Part shown: piece by piece, positions 8,499-16,137 of the stretch
Numbering within the stretch: the first letter of the stretch is position 1
Layout of the letters: each line of letters opens with the position of its first letter
Assembly: GCF_000220835.1 (NCBI RefSeq)
Contig: NZ_GL985606.1
Coordinates: forward strand, 1,809,861 to 1,873,860
Reading direction: 5' to 3'
Source: Actinomyces sp. oral taxon 448 str. F0400
Lineage (GTDB): Bacteria; Actinomycetota; Actinomycetes; Actinomycetales; Actinomycetaceae
Length of the DNA: 64,000 bases
Translations under genes and position numbers: made by a program
The notes under the pieces: generated by a model
The model's database searches: none
Told to the model about the DNA's origin: nothing
Seen by the model: only the letters and a program-made list of their open reading frames with translations

Positions 8499-8637
8499 CT
8501 CGAGCCGCCCGGCCTCATCACGATGCTGGAGCAGCGCCGGTAGCCATTGACCAGCGTCCGTGACGCCCCCGTATCCTCCTCATGACGGCCCGCGACGGCG
8601 GGGCGTGCCGCCCCGCAGCGGTGCTGACAGGAGGGAC

Positions 8638-9303
8638 ATGCGCATCTCGGAGCTCGCCCGGGAATCGGGGATCCCGGTGGCGACCATCAAGTACTACATC
8701 CGTCAGGGGCTTCTCCCTGCTGGCGCCCCCGTCAACGCCCGCCAGTGCGACTACAGCTCCCGGCACCTCGACCGCCTGCGGCTCATCCGCGGCCTCCTCC
8801 ACGTGCTGGGGGCCTCGATCGAGCAGGTGCGGGAGGTGGTGGCGGTCATCGACGGGCCCGCCCGAGAACCGTGGGAGGTGATGAAGTTCGCAACCGAGGC
8901 GATTCCCTCACCGCACCGGCATGAGGAGCCCGAGCACGGCAGGGCCCGAGAGGTCCTCGAGGAGTTCGGACTCCCCCACGCCCCCGAGCATCCCGCGGTC
9001 AGGCAGCTCGACGCCGCGCTGTTCTTCGCCGAGGAGATCGGGATGCCGATGAGCCGGGAGCAACTGGCCGTCTACGTCCGGGCGGCGCGGCGCACGGCCC
9101 GGGCCGATGTTGAACGCATCTCATGGGAACCGGACGAGGAGTCGGTCGAGCGGGCCGTTCTGGGCACGGCGGTCTACGAGCCTGTGCTTCTGGCACTGCG
9201 TCGCATCGCGCATCGCGAGCTGGGCATCGCCCACTACGGCCAGCTCGACGCCAACCCGACGGCTGACGAGCGGAAGCGCCCCGACGGGGACGGGGCGACG
9301 TGA
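8638..9303 (+). CDS. MerR family transcriptional regulator
   Basis: 221 aa. The N-terminal winged-helix domain is clear: MRISELARESGIPVATIKYYIRQGLLP, then the RLRLIRGLLHVLGASIEQVREVV recognition and wing region. The roughly 150-residue C-terminal part contains predicted helices (REVLEEFGLPHAPEHPAVRQ; EEIGMPMSREQLAVYVRAAR) and resembles the effector portion of TipA-like or other actinobacterial MerR proteins rather than the short metal-binding type; no cysteine cluster is present. The ATG at 8638 has GGAGGG 2-3 nt upstream, slightly close. Divergent location suggests it controls the neighbouring exporter. Confidence 0.88.
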   Translation: MRISELARESGIPVATIKYYIRQGLLPAGAPVNARQCDYSSRHLDRLRLIRGLLHVLGASIEQVREVVAVIDGPAREPWEVMKFATEAIPSPHRHEEPEHGRAREVLEEFGLPHAPEHPAVRQLDAALFFAEEIGMPMSREQLAVYVRAARRTARADVERISWEPDEESVERAVLGTAVYEPVLLALRRIAHRELGIAHYGQLDANPTADERKRPDGDGAT

Positions 9304-9394
9304 GGACGCAACGACTCGTCGGCGCTGCGCTCGCCTCGCCCGGCCCTCTTCCCGCTACCCGTCCTCGGATCCCTCCGGAGTCCTCCCGCCGTTC

Positions 9395-10411
9395 CTACTG
9401 CTCAAGGGGCACGCACACGTCGGAGGCCCGGGGAACCTCGTCCCCCAGGATCCCGTAGGAGGACAGGAAGTCGATCATGGGGGCGAAGTCCCCAACCCGC
9501 ACCGAGCCGACCGCCCGCGTCCCGTCCCCCTCGATGAGCTCGCCGGTGGCCACGGCGACCTCCCGGGCATGCGCGGCCTGGGTCGCGTCGGCCAGGTCGC
9601 TCACGTACTCCCCAGTGGCCTCGACGGCGGCGTCGGGGTCATCGATAAAGGACGCCATACCCGCGACCGAGTCCGCGACAGCCTCGGCGAGCGCGTCGCG
9701 ACGGGCCGCCAGAACATCGGTCGTGGTGACCAGGGAGGCGCCCAGCAGCGGGGCGTCCTCACTGATGGCCAGAGTGCGCACCGGTGTGCCGTTCTGCGCG
9801 AGCTGAACGGCATCGTTGTTCGCGTACCCGGACACGGCATCGACCTTGCCCGAGGCGAGGGCGGCCTGCTGGGTGTAACCGATCTCCTGGATCGTGACCT
9901 CGTCCTGGCCGAGCCCGGCCGTGGACAGCGCCACGAGGAGGGAGTACCAGGTCTCCCCCGTCTTGCCGGGGGTGCCGATGCTGCGGCCCTTCAGATCGGC
10001 CAAGTCGGTGATATCGGAATCCTCGGGCACGATGATGCAGCCGGGGTAGCGCTGGTAGAAACCGCCGATGACGCTCAGGCCTCCTCCGTTGGAGGCGGCA
10101 ACGACCGCCTCGTCCGCGCCGGCCACGACGATCTGCTCGGTGCCGGCCAGAAGGGCGTCGAACTGCCCTTCCTGCTCGCCGTGGTGGCGAAGCGAGACCC
10201 CCGGAGCGTACCGCCCGTTCTTCAGCGCCAGGTAGAAGGGGGCGAACTGGACGTTGGGCGTGTAGGTCAGGCCGATGACCAGATCCCCGGCGGCGCCGGA
10301 GGCGGCGGATGCTTTCCGGGCGGCGGTACCCGAGCCGCAGGCGCCGAGAAGGCCCGTCAGAGCCGTGACGGAGGCGGTGGACAGGACTGAGCGGCGGGAG
10401 AGGAAGGTCAT
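9395..10411 (-). CDS. ribY: Riboflavin ABC transporter substrate-binding lipoprotein (RibY-type)
   Basis: 338 aa with a lipoprotein signal: a twin-Arg-like start (TFLSRRSVLS), a hydrophobic core and the lipobox LGAC, giving lipidated Cys25. The mature part is a NMT1/THI5 (ThiY-like) periplasmic-binding domain: VIGLTYTPNVQFAPFYLALKNG at the front, then DALLAGTEQIVVAGADEAV, GRSIGTPGKTGETWYSLLVAL and GKVDAVSGYANND. This fold binds thiamine pyrimidine, taurine or riboflavin in different systems; the FMN riboswitch heading the operon makes riboflavin or a flavin the likely ligand. It follows the permease gene by 75 bp; GGAAAG precedes the ATG by 8 nt. Confidence 0.82.
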   Translation of the reverse strand: MTFLSRRSVLSTASVTALTGLLGACGSGTAARKASAASGAAGDLVIGLTYTPNVQFAPFYLALKNGRYAPGVSLRHHGEQEGQFDALLAGTEQIVVAGADEAVVAASNGGGLSVIGGFYQRYPGCIIVPEDSDITDLADLKGRSIGTPGKTGETWYSLLVALSTAGLGQDEVTIQEIGYTQQAALASGKVDAVSGYANNDAVQLAQNGTPVRTLAISEDAPLLGASLVTTTDVLAARRDALAEAVADSVAGMASFIDDPDAAVEATGEYVSDLADATQAAHAREVAVATGELIEGDGTRAVGSVRVGDFAPMIDFLSSYGILGDEVPRASDVCVPLEQ

Positions 10412-10486
10412 TATGCGTCTTTCCGGTCGATGGGACGGGTGCGGGTGGAGGGAAGGGGGCTGCTATGCCGCGGTCGGCGTGCGCTC

Positions 10487-11386
10487 TCAGGTCGCTCGGC
10501 GTCCGCGCATGGAGTTCACGACGCGGCTGCGGCGCTCAAGCTCATACAGGCACCAGTGGATGCTCGTCGCCATGACGCACAGGACGACGATGGTGGAGAA
10601 CAGCCCGGTGGTGTCGACGCTCTGACGCTGAGAGGCCAGAACCATGCCCAGGCCCCGGCCTCCCATGGTCATCTCCCCGATGACCGCCCCGGTGACCGAC
10701 AGGGTGAAACCGGTGCGCAGCCCGGAGATGATGGCCGGTAGCGCCATGGGCAGTTCCATGTGCACGATCATGGAAGTTCCGTGGGCGCCGTCGAGCCGGG
10801 CGGCGTCGATGATGTCGGTGTCCAGGCCGCGCAGGCCGAGCAGGACGGTCACGGTGATGGGGAAGAAGACCATCAGGACGCACAGGACCACGGTTGGCAC
10901 GGTGCCGTAGCCGATCCACACGACGAGCAGCGGGGCGATGGCGATGGCGGGCACCGCTTGGGAGGCAGCCACGTAGGGCAGAACGGCGCGGGAGAACGAA
11001 CGCCAGTGGAACAGCGCCCACGCCAGAGGCAGGGATAATGCGGTCGCGGCCAGGCAGCCCAGCGCGGCCTCGATGAGCGTGATGCGGGTGTAGCCGAGTA
11101 GGCCGCCCCGACTCACCCCCAGCCACAGGCGGCGGGCGACGTCGAGAGGATCGGGCAGGAAGACGGGCAGGATGAGTCCGGCGCGAGTCACGGTCCACCA
11201 CAGAGCCAGGACGGCCAGGCCCAGACCGGCGGCGGGGCCAGGACCCCGGTGCGGGTGGTACCGCACACTGGTTGTGCGGGCGGCGGCGGTGCCTTCGCGC
11301 CGCATCGGTGAGGCGGTGCGGAGGCCGGCCGGCTGGCCGTCGGCCGGCAGCGGGGACGCAGGGCGCCCGGCGGTGGCGGTGCTCAC
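10487..11386 (-). CDS. ribX: Riboflavin ABC transporter permease (RibX-type)
   Basis: 299-aa inner-membrane permease of the BPD_transp_1 family. Helices are visible at LGLAVLALWWTVTRAGLILPVFL, LIEAALGCLAATALSLPLAWAL, VLPYVAASQAVPAIAIAPLLVVWIG and TVPTVVLCVLMVFFPITVTVLLGL; the EAA loop (DAARLDGAHGTSMIVHMELPMALPAI) that contacts the ATPase follows. I start it at the GTG at 11386, after GGAGAGGA, because the frame upstream of that runs through the FMN riboswitch and cannot be coding. No ATP-binding gene lies in this operon, so the complex must borrow an ATPase from elsewhere. Confidence 0.82.
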   Translation of the reverse strand: MSTATAGRPASPLPADGQPAGLRTASPMRREGTAAARTTSVRYHPHRGPGPAAGLGLAVLALWWTVTRAGLILPVFLPDPLDVARRLWLGVSRGGLLGYTRITLIEAALGCLAATALSLPLAWALFHWRSFSRAVLPYVAASQAVPAIAIAPLLVVWIGYGTVPTVVLCVLMVFFPITVTVLLGLRGLDTDIIDAARLDGAHGTSMIVHMELPMALPAIISGLRTGFTLSVTGAVIGEMTMGGRGLGMVLASQRQSVDTTGLFSTIVVLCVMATSIHWCLYELERRSRVVNSMRGRRAT

Positions 11387-11405
11387 GCAGTATCCTCTCC
11401 GGTTG

Positions 11406-11427
11406 CCCGGGACGGTGATGTCCCGGG
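11406..11427 (-). promoter_or_regulatory. Perfect 8-bp hairpin between riboswitch and ribX Shine-Dalgarno
   Basis: CCCGGGAC (11406-11413) and GTCCCGGG (11420-11427) pair around a 6-nt loop. On the minus-strand mRNA the hairpin ends 5 nt before the GGAGAGGA ribosome site. It is a good candidate for the expression platform, controlling translation or termination in response to FMN; no U-run follows it, which favours control of translation. Confidence 0.5.
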
Positions 11428-11477
11428 GACTCCGAGGTGACGGGCAGCGGACCGCGTCGACGCGATGCCCGGCAGGC

Positions 11478-11622
11478 GCCTCGTGCTTCCTCCCATCCGG
11501 ACTCTCACCGTCGGTGCTGGGCTTCCACCAGCTCAACCGGCCGCGCCGCCCCGACGGGTTGGCGTGACCGGGTCGCGGACTATTACCGCCGGCTCGGACT
11601 TCCACCGACCCCGGAGCACGTG
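11478..11622 (-). ncRNA. FMN riboswitch (RFN element)
   Basis: On the minus strand, reading down from 11622, the conserved RFN blocks appear in order: GCTCCGGGGTCGGTGGAAGT, CCGGCGGTAATAGTCCGCGA, then after a variable arm GAGCTGGTGGAAGCCCAGC, ACCGACGGTGAGAGTCCGG, and ATGGGAGGAAGCACG. The closing stem P1 pairs CGTGC near 11620 with GCACG near 11480. These blocks match the FMN aptamer consensus closely, and the element sits in the leader of a two-gene importer operon. FMN binding is expected to switch the operon off when flavin is plentiful. Confidence 0.95.
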
Positions 11623-11632
11623 ATTGCCCGTG

Positions 11633-11661
11633 AGAGTAGTCGACGACCACGAGCGCTACAA
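11633..11661 (-). promoter_or_regulatory. Candidate promoter for the FMN riboswitch-ribXY transcript
   Basis: TTGTAG (11661-11656), a 17-bp spacer and TACTCT (11638-11633) on the minus strand. The predicted start near 11626 falls just before the first base of the riboswitch P1 stem. The 296 bp between ribX and putP therefore hold this promoter, the aptamer and the expression platform, with no room for another gene. Confidence 0.5.
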
Positions 11662-11682
11662 CATGCTGCGATGACCGGCCGA

Positions 11683-13215
11683 TCACACGGGGCGGGTACC
11701 GGCGTCCTCCGGAGTTGCCCCGTCCGAGCCCCGCCATCCGGCCGCGGCGACGGCCGAGCGGAACTCGGCCTCGACCGCCGGGGCGGGCCGTCCCGCGCGT
11801 GAAACGGCCCAGGCGACCAGCAGGTTAGCGGAGAAACCCGGGATGAGCTCGTACAAATCAAAGATCCCTCCCGGACCGCCGTCAACGTTGCCCCAGATCA
11901 TGACGACGACCGCACCGGTGACCATACCGGCGACCGCGCCGACGGCAGTCAGGCGGCGCCAGTACAGGCACAGCAGGACGGTCGGTCCGAAGGAGGCCCC
12001 GAAACCGGCCCAGGCGAAAGCCACCAGGGCCAGAATGGTGTCACTGGGAGACCAGGCCATAGCGGCGGCCACAACCGCCACGGTCAAGACCGCGAATCGC
12101 GAGTACATGACCAGGCGCGTCTGCGAGATGCTCCTGCCACCGACCTGCTTGTACAGGTCCTCGATGAGTGCTGAGGAGGTCACCAGCAGCTGGCTGGAGA
12201 CGGTCGACATGATCGCCGCCAGGATTGCGGCCAGCATGAAACCGGCGGCGAAAGGATGGAACAAGAGCTGTCCCAGGCTGATGAACACAGTCTCGGGGTC
12301 GTCCAGGCGCCCGGTGTCGCGCTGGAAGACGGCCACACCGACGATGGCGGTCGCCGCGGCGCCGGCAACGGCAAAGAGCATCCATCCGATGCCGATGCGC
12401 CGCCCGGAAACGGCCTCCCCCGGGGATCGCAGCGCCATGAAACGCACGATGATGTGGGGTTGGCCGAAATAGCCCAAGCCCCAGCCCAGTGAGCTGATGA
12501 CGCTGATCACCGAGGTCGTCGGCCCGAGCACCGCCCAGTAGTGGGGGTCGACCGCGGTGACGGCGTCGACGGTGGCGCCGATACCGCCGAGATGGATGAC
12601 GCCGATGACCGGCACGGCGATCAGGGCGGCGACCATCATAAGACCCTGAACGAGGTCGGTGTAGGACACGGCGAGAAAGCCGCCCACGAGCGTGTACATG
12701 ACGGTGATGCAGGCTACGAGAGTCAGGCCCAGCCGGTAGTCCAGCCCGAAGGAGGAATGGAAAAAGATGCCCCCCGAGACCATGCCGGAGGAGACGTAGA
12801 ACGTGAAGAAAACGAGGATGATCAGGCCGCTGGCCCAGCGCAGCAGGTGCGCCGAGTCGTGGAGGCGGTTGTCCAGGAAACTCGGGATGGTGATCGAGTT
12901 GGAGGCGACCTCGGTGTAGGTGCGCAGCCTTGAGGCGACATAGCGCCAGTTGAGCCACGCCCCCGCAGTCAGGCCGACGGCGATCCACCCCTCGACCAGG
13001 CCGGAGGCGTACAGGGCGCCGGGCAGGCCCATCAGGAGCCAGCCGGACATGTCGGAGGCTCCGGCGGACAGCGCCGTCACCATGGGTCCCAAACCTCGGC
13101 CGGCCAGCATGTAGTCGTCGAGCGAATCGTTGTGGCCGTAGGCCCACCAGCCGATGACGACCATGCCGACGAAATAGATGATCATCGAGATGGCGGCGAA
13201 GGTAGTTGGTGACAT
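11683..13215 (-). CDS. putP: Sodium/proline symporter PutP
   Basis: 510-aa member of the sodium:solute symporter family that imports proline with Na+. It starts MSPTTFAAISMIIYFVGMVVIGWWAY and has the PutP signature segments DDYMLAGRGLGPMVTALSAGASDMSGWLLMGLPG (helix 2, including the Na+ and proline site residues), GLILVFF-type helices, the GGIFFHSSFGL and SLGWGLGYFGQPHI regions, and SQLLVTSSALIEDLY. About 13 helices are expected and the length fits. The ATG at 13215 follows GAGGAG; a TAAGGT -10 element lies at 13255-13250, giving a leader of roughly 30 nt. It follows dhaM by 115 bp, probably as an independent transcript. Confidence 0.92.
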   Translation of the reverse strand: MSPTTFAAISMIIYFVGMVVIGWWAYGHNDSLDDYMLAGRGLGPMVTALSAGASDMSGWLLMGLPGALYASGLVEGWIAVGLTAGAWLNWRYVASRLRTYTEVASNSITIPSFLDNRLHDSAHLLRWASGLIILVFFTFYVSSGMVSGGIFFHSSFGLDYRLGLTLVACITVMYTLVGGFLAVSYTDLVQGLMMVAALIAVPVIGVIHLGGIGATVDAVTAVDPHYWAVLGPTTSVISVISSLGWGLGYFGQPHIIVRFMALRSPGEAVSGRRIGIGWMLFAVAGAAATAIVGVAVFQRDTGRLDDPETVFISLGQLLFHPFAAGFMLAAILAAIMSTVSSQLLVTSSALIEDLYKQVGGRSISQTRLVMYSRFAVLTVAVVAAAMAWSPSDTILALVAFAWAGFGASFGPTVLLCLYWRRLTAVGAVAGMVTGAVVVMIWGNVDGGPGGIFDLYELIPGFSANLLVAWAVSRAGRPAPAVEAEFRSAVAAAGWRGSDGATPEDAGTRPV

Positions 13216-13249
13216 GGCTCTCCTCATCTCAGGGGTGGGTCTGTCCCGT

Positions 13250-13255
13250 ACCTTA
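13250..13255 (-). promoter_or_regulatory. Candidate -10 hexamer of putP
   Basis: TAAGGT on the minus strand, about 35 bp upstream of the putP ATG, in an otherwise non-coding stretch after dhaM. Matches the actinobacterial TANNNT pattern; no convincing -35. Confidence 0.35.
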
Positions 13256-13330
13256 GCCCGGGGCCGTACCCCACACGGTCCCGCCTCACGGGAGGACCGC
13301 ACCGAACAGCACAGTGGACGATCGGCGCGC

Positions 13331-13738
13331 TCAACGCACCATCTGGGTGTCTTTGAATTCGAGGGCCCGTTCCGCCTCCTCAGCGACAGTGTTGAGCGTT
13401 CTGCCGATGCCAGCAGCGGCGTAGGCGCTCACGAAGCCCTCGACCAGGGGCGCGCACGACACGCGTACGCGCCCCCGCACAGCGGGATTCACCAGGTCCA
13501 GGGCGGTTTCGGCGCTCATCACCCCACTGCCGAGGTCGGTCAGCACGAGTACGCCGTCGCCGTCATCGGCCCTCCCGATAGCGGCGGCGACTTCGGTGGC
13601 ATCGGTTCCCAGCTCGCCCCCGGGCATTCCCGCGGCGATCTCGACGCGCACATCCAGGCCGGGCACCAGCCCCCGGCCGAGGGCCGCCGTGGCGCGGGCA
13701 AGCTCCAAGGAGTGCGAGACCACGACGATGCCGATCAT
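13331..13738 (-). CDS. dhaM: Dihydroxyacetone kinase phosphotransfer subunit DhaM (EIIA-Man type)
   Basis: 135 aa, the phosphocarrier that passes phosphate from PTS HPr to the ADP bound on DhaL. The N-terminus MIGIVVVSHSLELARATAALG contains His9 in the VSHS motif, the phosphorylated residue; the GDGVLVLTDLGSGVMSAETALDLV segment is the EIIA-Man fold signature. Only the EIIA domain is present, without the HPr and EI-like extensions found in E. coli DhaM, so it depends on the general PTS. It overlaps the dhaL stop by 4 bp and closes the dhaKLM operon. Confidence 0.9.
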   Translation of the reverse strand: MIGIVVVSHSLELARATAALGRGLVPGLDVRVEIAAGMPGGELGTDATEVAAAIGRADDGDGVLVLTDLGSGVMSAETALDLVNPAVRGRVRVSCAPLVEGFVSAYAAAGIGRTLNTVAEEAERALEFKDTQMVR

Positions 13739-14394
13739 GATGCTCTCCCGCCCATGACCTCGGCCAGAGCCCGCAGGAGCAGCGCGGTCGAAGCGGCGCC
13801 GGGGTCGATGTGCCCGACCGAGCGCTCACCCAGATAGGAGGCTCGCCCCTTGGTGGCGAGCATGGGGCCGGTGGCCGTGCGTCCGGCGTCGGCGGCGGCA
13901 GCCGCCTTCTCCAGGGCCGGGACCAGGTCAGTACTGGCGCGCAGGGCGTCGAGGGCGGGGTACCAGGCATCGAGCATGGTCTTCTCCCCCGCCTCGGCTC
14001 TGCCACGCCGAGCGATGCCGCTGACCCCCGCCCCGATGGCGTCGGTCAGGGTCCTCAGATCGAGGCTGTCGCGCCCCCTCGTCGCGTCGGCCATGGACAG
14101 GAAGAAAGTTCCGTACAGGACTCCCGATGCGCCGCCGACCCTGGAGATCAGCGTCATGGCGAGCGTCCTCAGGACTGCGTCGGGCGTATCGGCGCTCGCT
14201 GCGAGGGCCTCGACGGCGGCTGCCATCCCCCGCTTGAGATTGGCGCCGTGGTCGGCGTCCCCGATAGCGGCATCCAGCTCGGTCAGGGCGCGGGCCTGCT
14301 CAGTTACTAGGTCGCCGCAGCGCCGGACCCAGGCGCGCAGGTCGTCGGCGGTCACCGTTGTGCGTCCCACGGGAGCCACGATCACTCGCCCCAC
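13735..14394 (-). CDS. dhaL: Dihydroxyacetone kinase ADP-binding subunit DhaL
   Basis: 219-aa all-helical subunit carrying tightly bound ADP and Mg2+. The metal-binding motif DAAIGDADHGANLKRG (residues about 40-56) supplies the three conserved aspartates; VGGASGVLYGTFFLSMA and the C-terminal DPGAASTALLLRALAEVM match the family. Here ADP is a fixed cofactor recharged by DhaM rather than an exchanged substrate. The gene overlaps dhaK by 13 bp and dhaM by 4 bp, so the three are translationally coupled. Confidence 0.93.
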   Translation of the reverse strand: MGRVIVAPVGRTTVTADDLRAWVRRCGDLVTEQARALTELDAAIGDADHGANLKRGMAAAVEALAASADTPDAVLRTLAMTLISRVGGASGVLYGTFFLSMADATRGRDSLDLRTLTDAIGAGVSGIARRGRAEAGEKTMLDAWYPALDALRASTDLVPALEKAAAAADAGRTATGPMLATKGRASYLGERSVGHIDPGAASTALLLRALAEVMGGRAS

Positions 14395-15380
14395 CTCAGA
14401 CCGGGGGAGGCCACCGGGGCGTCCCAGAGCCGGAGGATCTCCTCGTCGGCGCGCACCAGAGTCAGTGAGCAGCCGGCCATGTCCAAGCTGGTGACGTAGT
14501 TGCCGACCAGGCTGCGGGCGACGGCGATCCCCGCTTCGCGCAGCAGTCCCACCACCTGCCCGTACATGATGTAGAGCTCCAGCAGCGGGGTGGCACCCAT
14601 TCCGTTGAGGAGGACGATGACGTCGCCGTCCGCCGACGGCAGGTCGGCCACGATCGGCTCGACCAGGCGACGCGCCACCTCACGAGCCCCGGTGGCCTTC
14701 TCCCGGCTCCGGCCCGGCTCGCCGTGGATGCCGATACCGATCTCCATTTCATCGTCGGGCAGATCGAAGGAGGGCTTGCCGTTGGCGGGCACCGTGCACG
14801 AGGTTAGCGCCACGCCCATGGAGCGGCCGCCCTGCGCGACCCGCTCGGCTAGGGCGGCGACCTGTTCAAGGCTCCGACCCTCCTCGGCTGCGGCGCCCGC
14901 GACCTTCTCGACGACGAGGGTCGCGCCCACGCCCCGGCGTCCGGCCGTGTACAGGGAATCCTCCACGGCGACGTCGTCGGCGACCACGACGGTGGCGATC
15001 CGGATGCCGGAGCTGGCTGCCAGCTCGGCGGCCATCTCGAAATTCATGACGTCGCCGGTGTAGTTCTTCACGACATGGAGAACACCGGCGCCCCGATCGA
15101 CCGCAACGGTGGCGGACACGATCTGGTCGGGCACGGGAGAAGTGAAGACCTCGCCCGCGCAGGCGGCGTCGAGCATGCCCGATCCCACGAACCCGGAGTG
15201 GAGGGGCTCGTGCCCGCTGCCGCCGCCCGAGACGATGGCGACCCTGCCGGCGTCCTTGGGGATCGCACGGTAGACGACGCGCTGGTCGACGTCGACGCGC
15301 AGCGCACCCGGGTGGGCCGCCGCCATGCCCACCAGCGCATCCGTGACGACGGTGTCGGCGGAGTTGATGAGCTTCTTCAT
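14382..15380 (-). CDS. dhaK: Dihydroxyacetone kinase substrate-binding subunit DhaK
   Basis: 332 aa. DhaK binds dihydroxyacetone covalently through a histidine and receives phosphate from DhaL-ATP, yielding dihydroxyacetone phosphate for glycolysis. Motifs: VAIVSGGGSGHEPLHSGFVG near residue 47-66, VKNYTGDVMNFEMAAEL near 105-121, and IGIGIHGEPGR with the substrate-binding His at about residue 217. The order dhaK-dhaL-dhaM is the PTS-dependent type. A TAGGGT hexamer ends 6 nt before the ATG, so the operon may be leaderless, although the intervening bases are G-rich. Confidence 0.95.
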   Translation of the reverse strand: MKKLINSADTVVTDALVGMAAAHPGALRVDVDQRVVYRAIPKDAGRVAIVSGGGSGHEPLHSGFVGSGMLDAACAGEVFTSPVPDQIVSATVAVDRGAGVLHVVKNYTGDVMNFEMAAELAASSGIRIATVVVADDVAVEDSLYTAGRRGVGATLVVEKVAGAAAEEGRSLEQVAALAERVAQGGRSMGVALTSCTVPANGKPSFDLPDDEMEIGIGIHGEPGRSREKATGAREVARRLVEPIVADLPSADGDVIVLLNGMGATPLLELYIMYGQVVGLLREAGIAVARSLVGNYVTSLDMAGCSLTLVRADEEILRLWDAPVASPGLRWGE

Positions 15381-15386
15381 ACCCCC

Positions 15387-15392
15387 ACCCTA
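15387..15392 (-). promoter_or_regulatory. TANNNT -10 hexamer 6 nt before the dhaK ATG
   Basis: TAGGGT on the minus strand with the six bases GGGGGT between it and the ATG. Spacing fits leaderless initiation, but the G-tract could also serve as a close ribosome site on a longer mRNA. Confidence 0.4.
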
Positions 15393-15429
15393 TGTCGGAA
15401 GAGGGCCCGGTCACAGACCGATGGACTCC

Positions 15430-15948
15430 TCAGAGGGAAACGACCTCGGTCGCGAGAACGACAGCCGCGGCCCAGCCACCATCATGGGTCAGAGAGACGG
15501 GCCAGCGCTCGGGCCCGCTCGCCCCCCTGCCCAGACTCGTCTCGACCTCCCGGGCGAGCACACCGCTCACACGCAGAAACGGCCGGCCCCAACGGTCGGT
15601 GACGACCTCGACCTCGCGCCAATCGACGTCATCGGAGCCGACGACCGGGGCGACGGGCCGTCCCGCCCGCGCCCCCAGGGCCTGCGACCACGCCTTGACG
15701 AAGGCCTCCTTGGCGGCCCAACGGGCGGCCAGGTGCTCGGCCTCATCCGACCCTGTCGCCGCGGACCGGCGACGGGCTTCGCGGCGCTCCCGAGCGGAGA
15801 AGACCCGCTCGGCGAAAACGGTGCCCGGGACGGCCAGCTGCTCGGCGATGCCGATGACGTGGACGAGGTCGAGGCCCACCCCCAGCACCCGCGAGCCCGC
15901 GGGCGTGGCCGGGAACCCCGGAAGCCGGGGCCCGTTCTCAGCGGTCAT
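15430..15948 (-). CDS. acpS: Holo-ACP synthase AcpS (4'-phosphopantetheinyl transferase)
   Basis: 172 aa. It transfers phosphopantetheine from CoA to the ACP serine. AcpS motifs are present: GVGLDLVHVIGIAEQL near residues 23-38 (Mg-binding Asp) and the RWAAKEAFVKAW block near 73-85 (Glu and Lys of the active site), followed by PVSLTHDGGWAAAVVLA. It lies just downstream of fas and dhaK lies downstream of it. Since the FAS-I here has no C-terminal transferase domain, this enzyme is expected to activate the FAS-I ACP, as AcpS does in mycobacteria. Confidence 0.9.
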   Translation of the reverse strand: MTAENGPRLPGFPATPAGSRVLGVGLDLVHVIGIAEQLAVPGTVFAERVFSARERREARRRSAATGSDEAEHLAARWAAKEAFVKAWSQALGARAGRPVAPVVGSDDVDWREVEVVTDRWGRPFLRVSGVLAREVETSLGRGASGPERWPVSLTHDGGWAAAVVLATEVVSL

Positions 15949-16075
15949 GTCGATCGTCGGCGTGTCCGAGGCGCGAGGACGAATCGTTCACGGCCCCGAG
16001 CCCGCCCCGCAGGCCCCGAAACCGCCACGGGCCCCGGTCGGTCCGCGTCGCAGCCGCACGGGTGCGGGCGACGGC

Positions 16076-16119
16076 GCCCCTGGCGGATCGCTGTGGCGGC
16101 ACGGGGTTCTGCCAGGGGC
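16076..16119. repeat. 9-bp perfect inverted repeat in the fas-acpS gap
   Basis: GCCCCTGGC (16076-16084) and GCCAGGGGC (16111-16119) with a 26-nt loop, 19 bp after the fas stop codon on the minus strand. It could fold into a terminator-like or RNA-stabilising hairpin between fas and acpS, without a T-run. Confidence 0.35.
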
Positions 16120-16137
16120 CGGGCCGATGCCGGACCA

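Noticed and set aside
11387-11737. Extended N-terminus of the ribX permease
   Set aside because: The open frame crosses the FMN aptamer and its promoter, which must be untranslated.
13216-13260. CTGAGATGAGG in the putP leader, resembling the core of a TPP riboswitch
   Set aside because: Only this short block matches; the other conserved thi-box segments are absent and the leader is too short. It is better read as part of the ribosome site.
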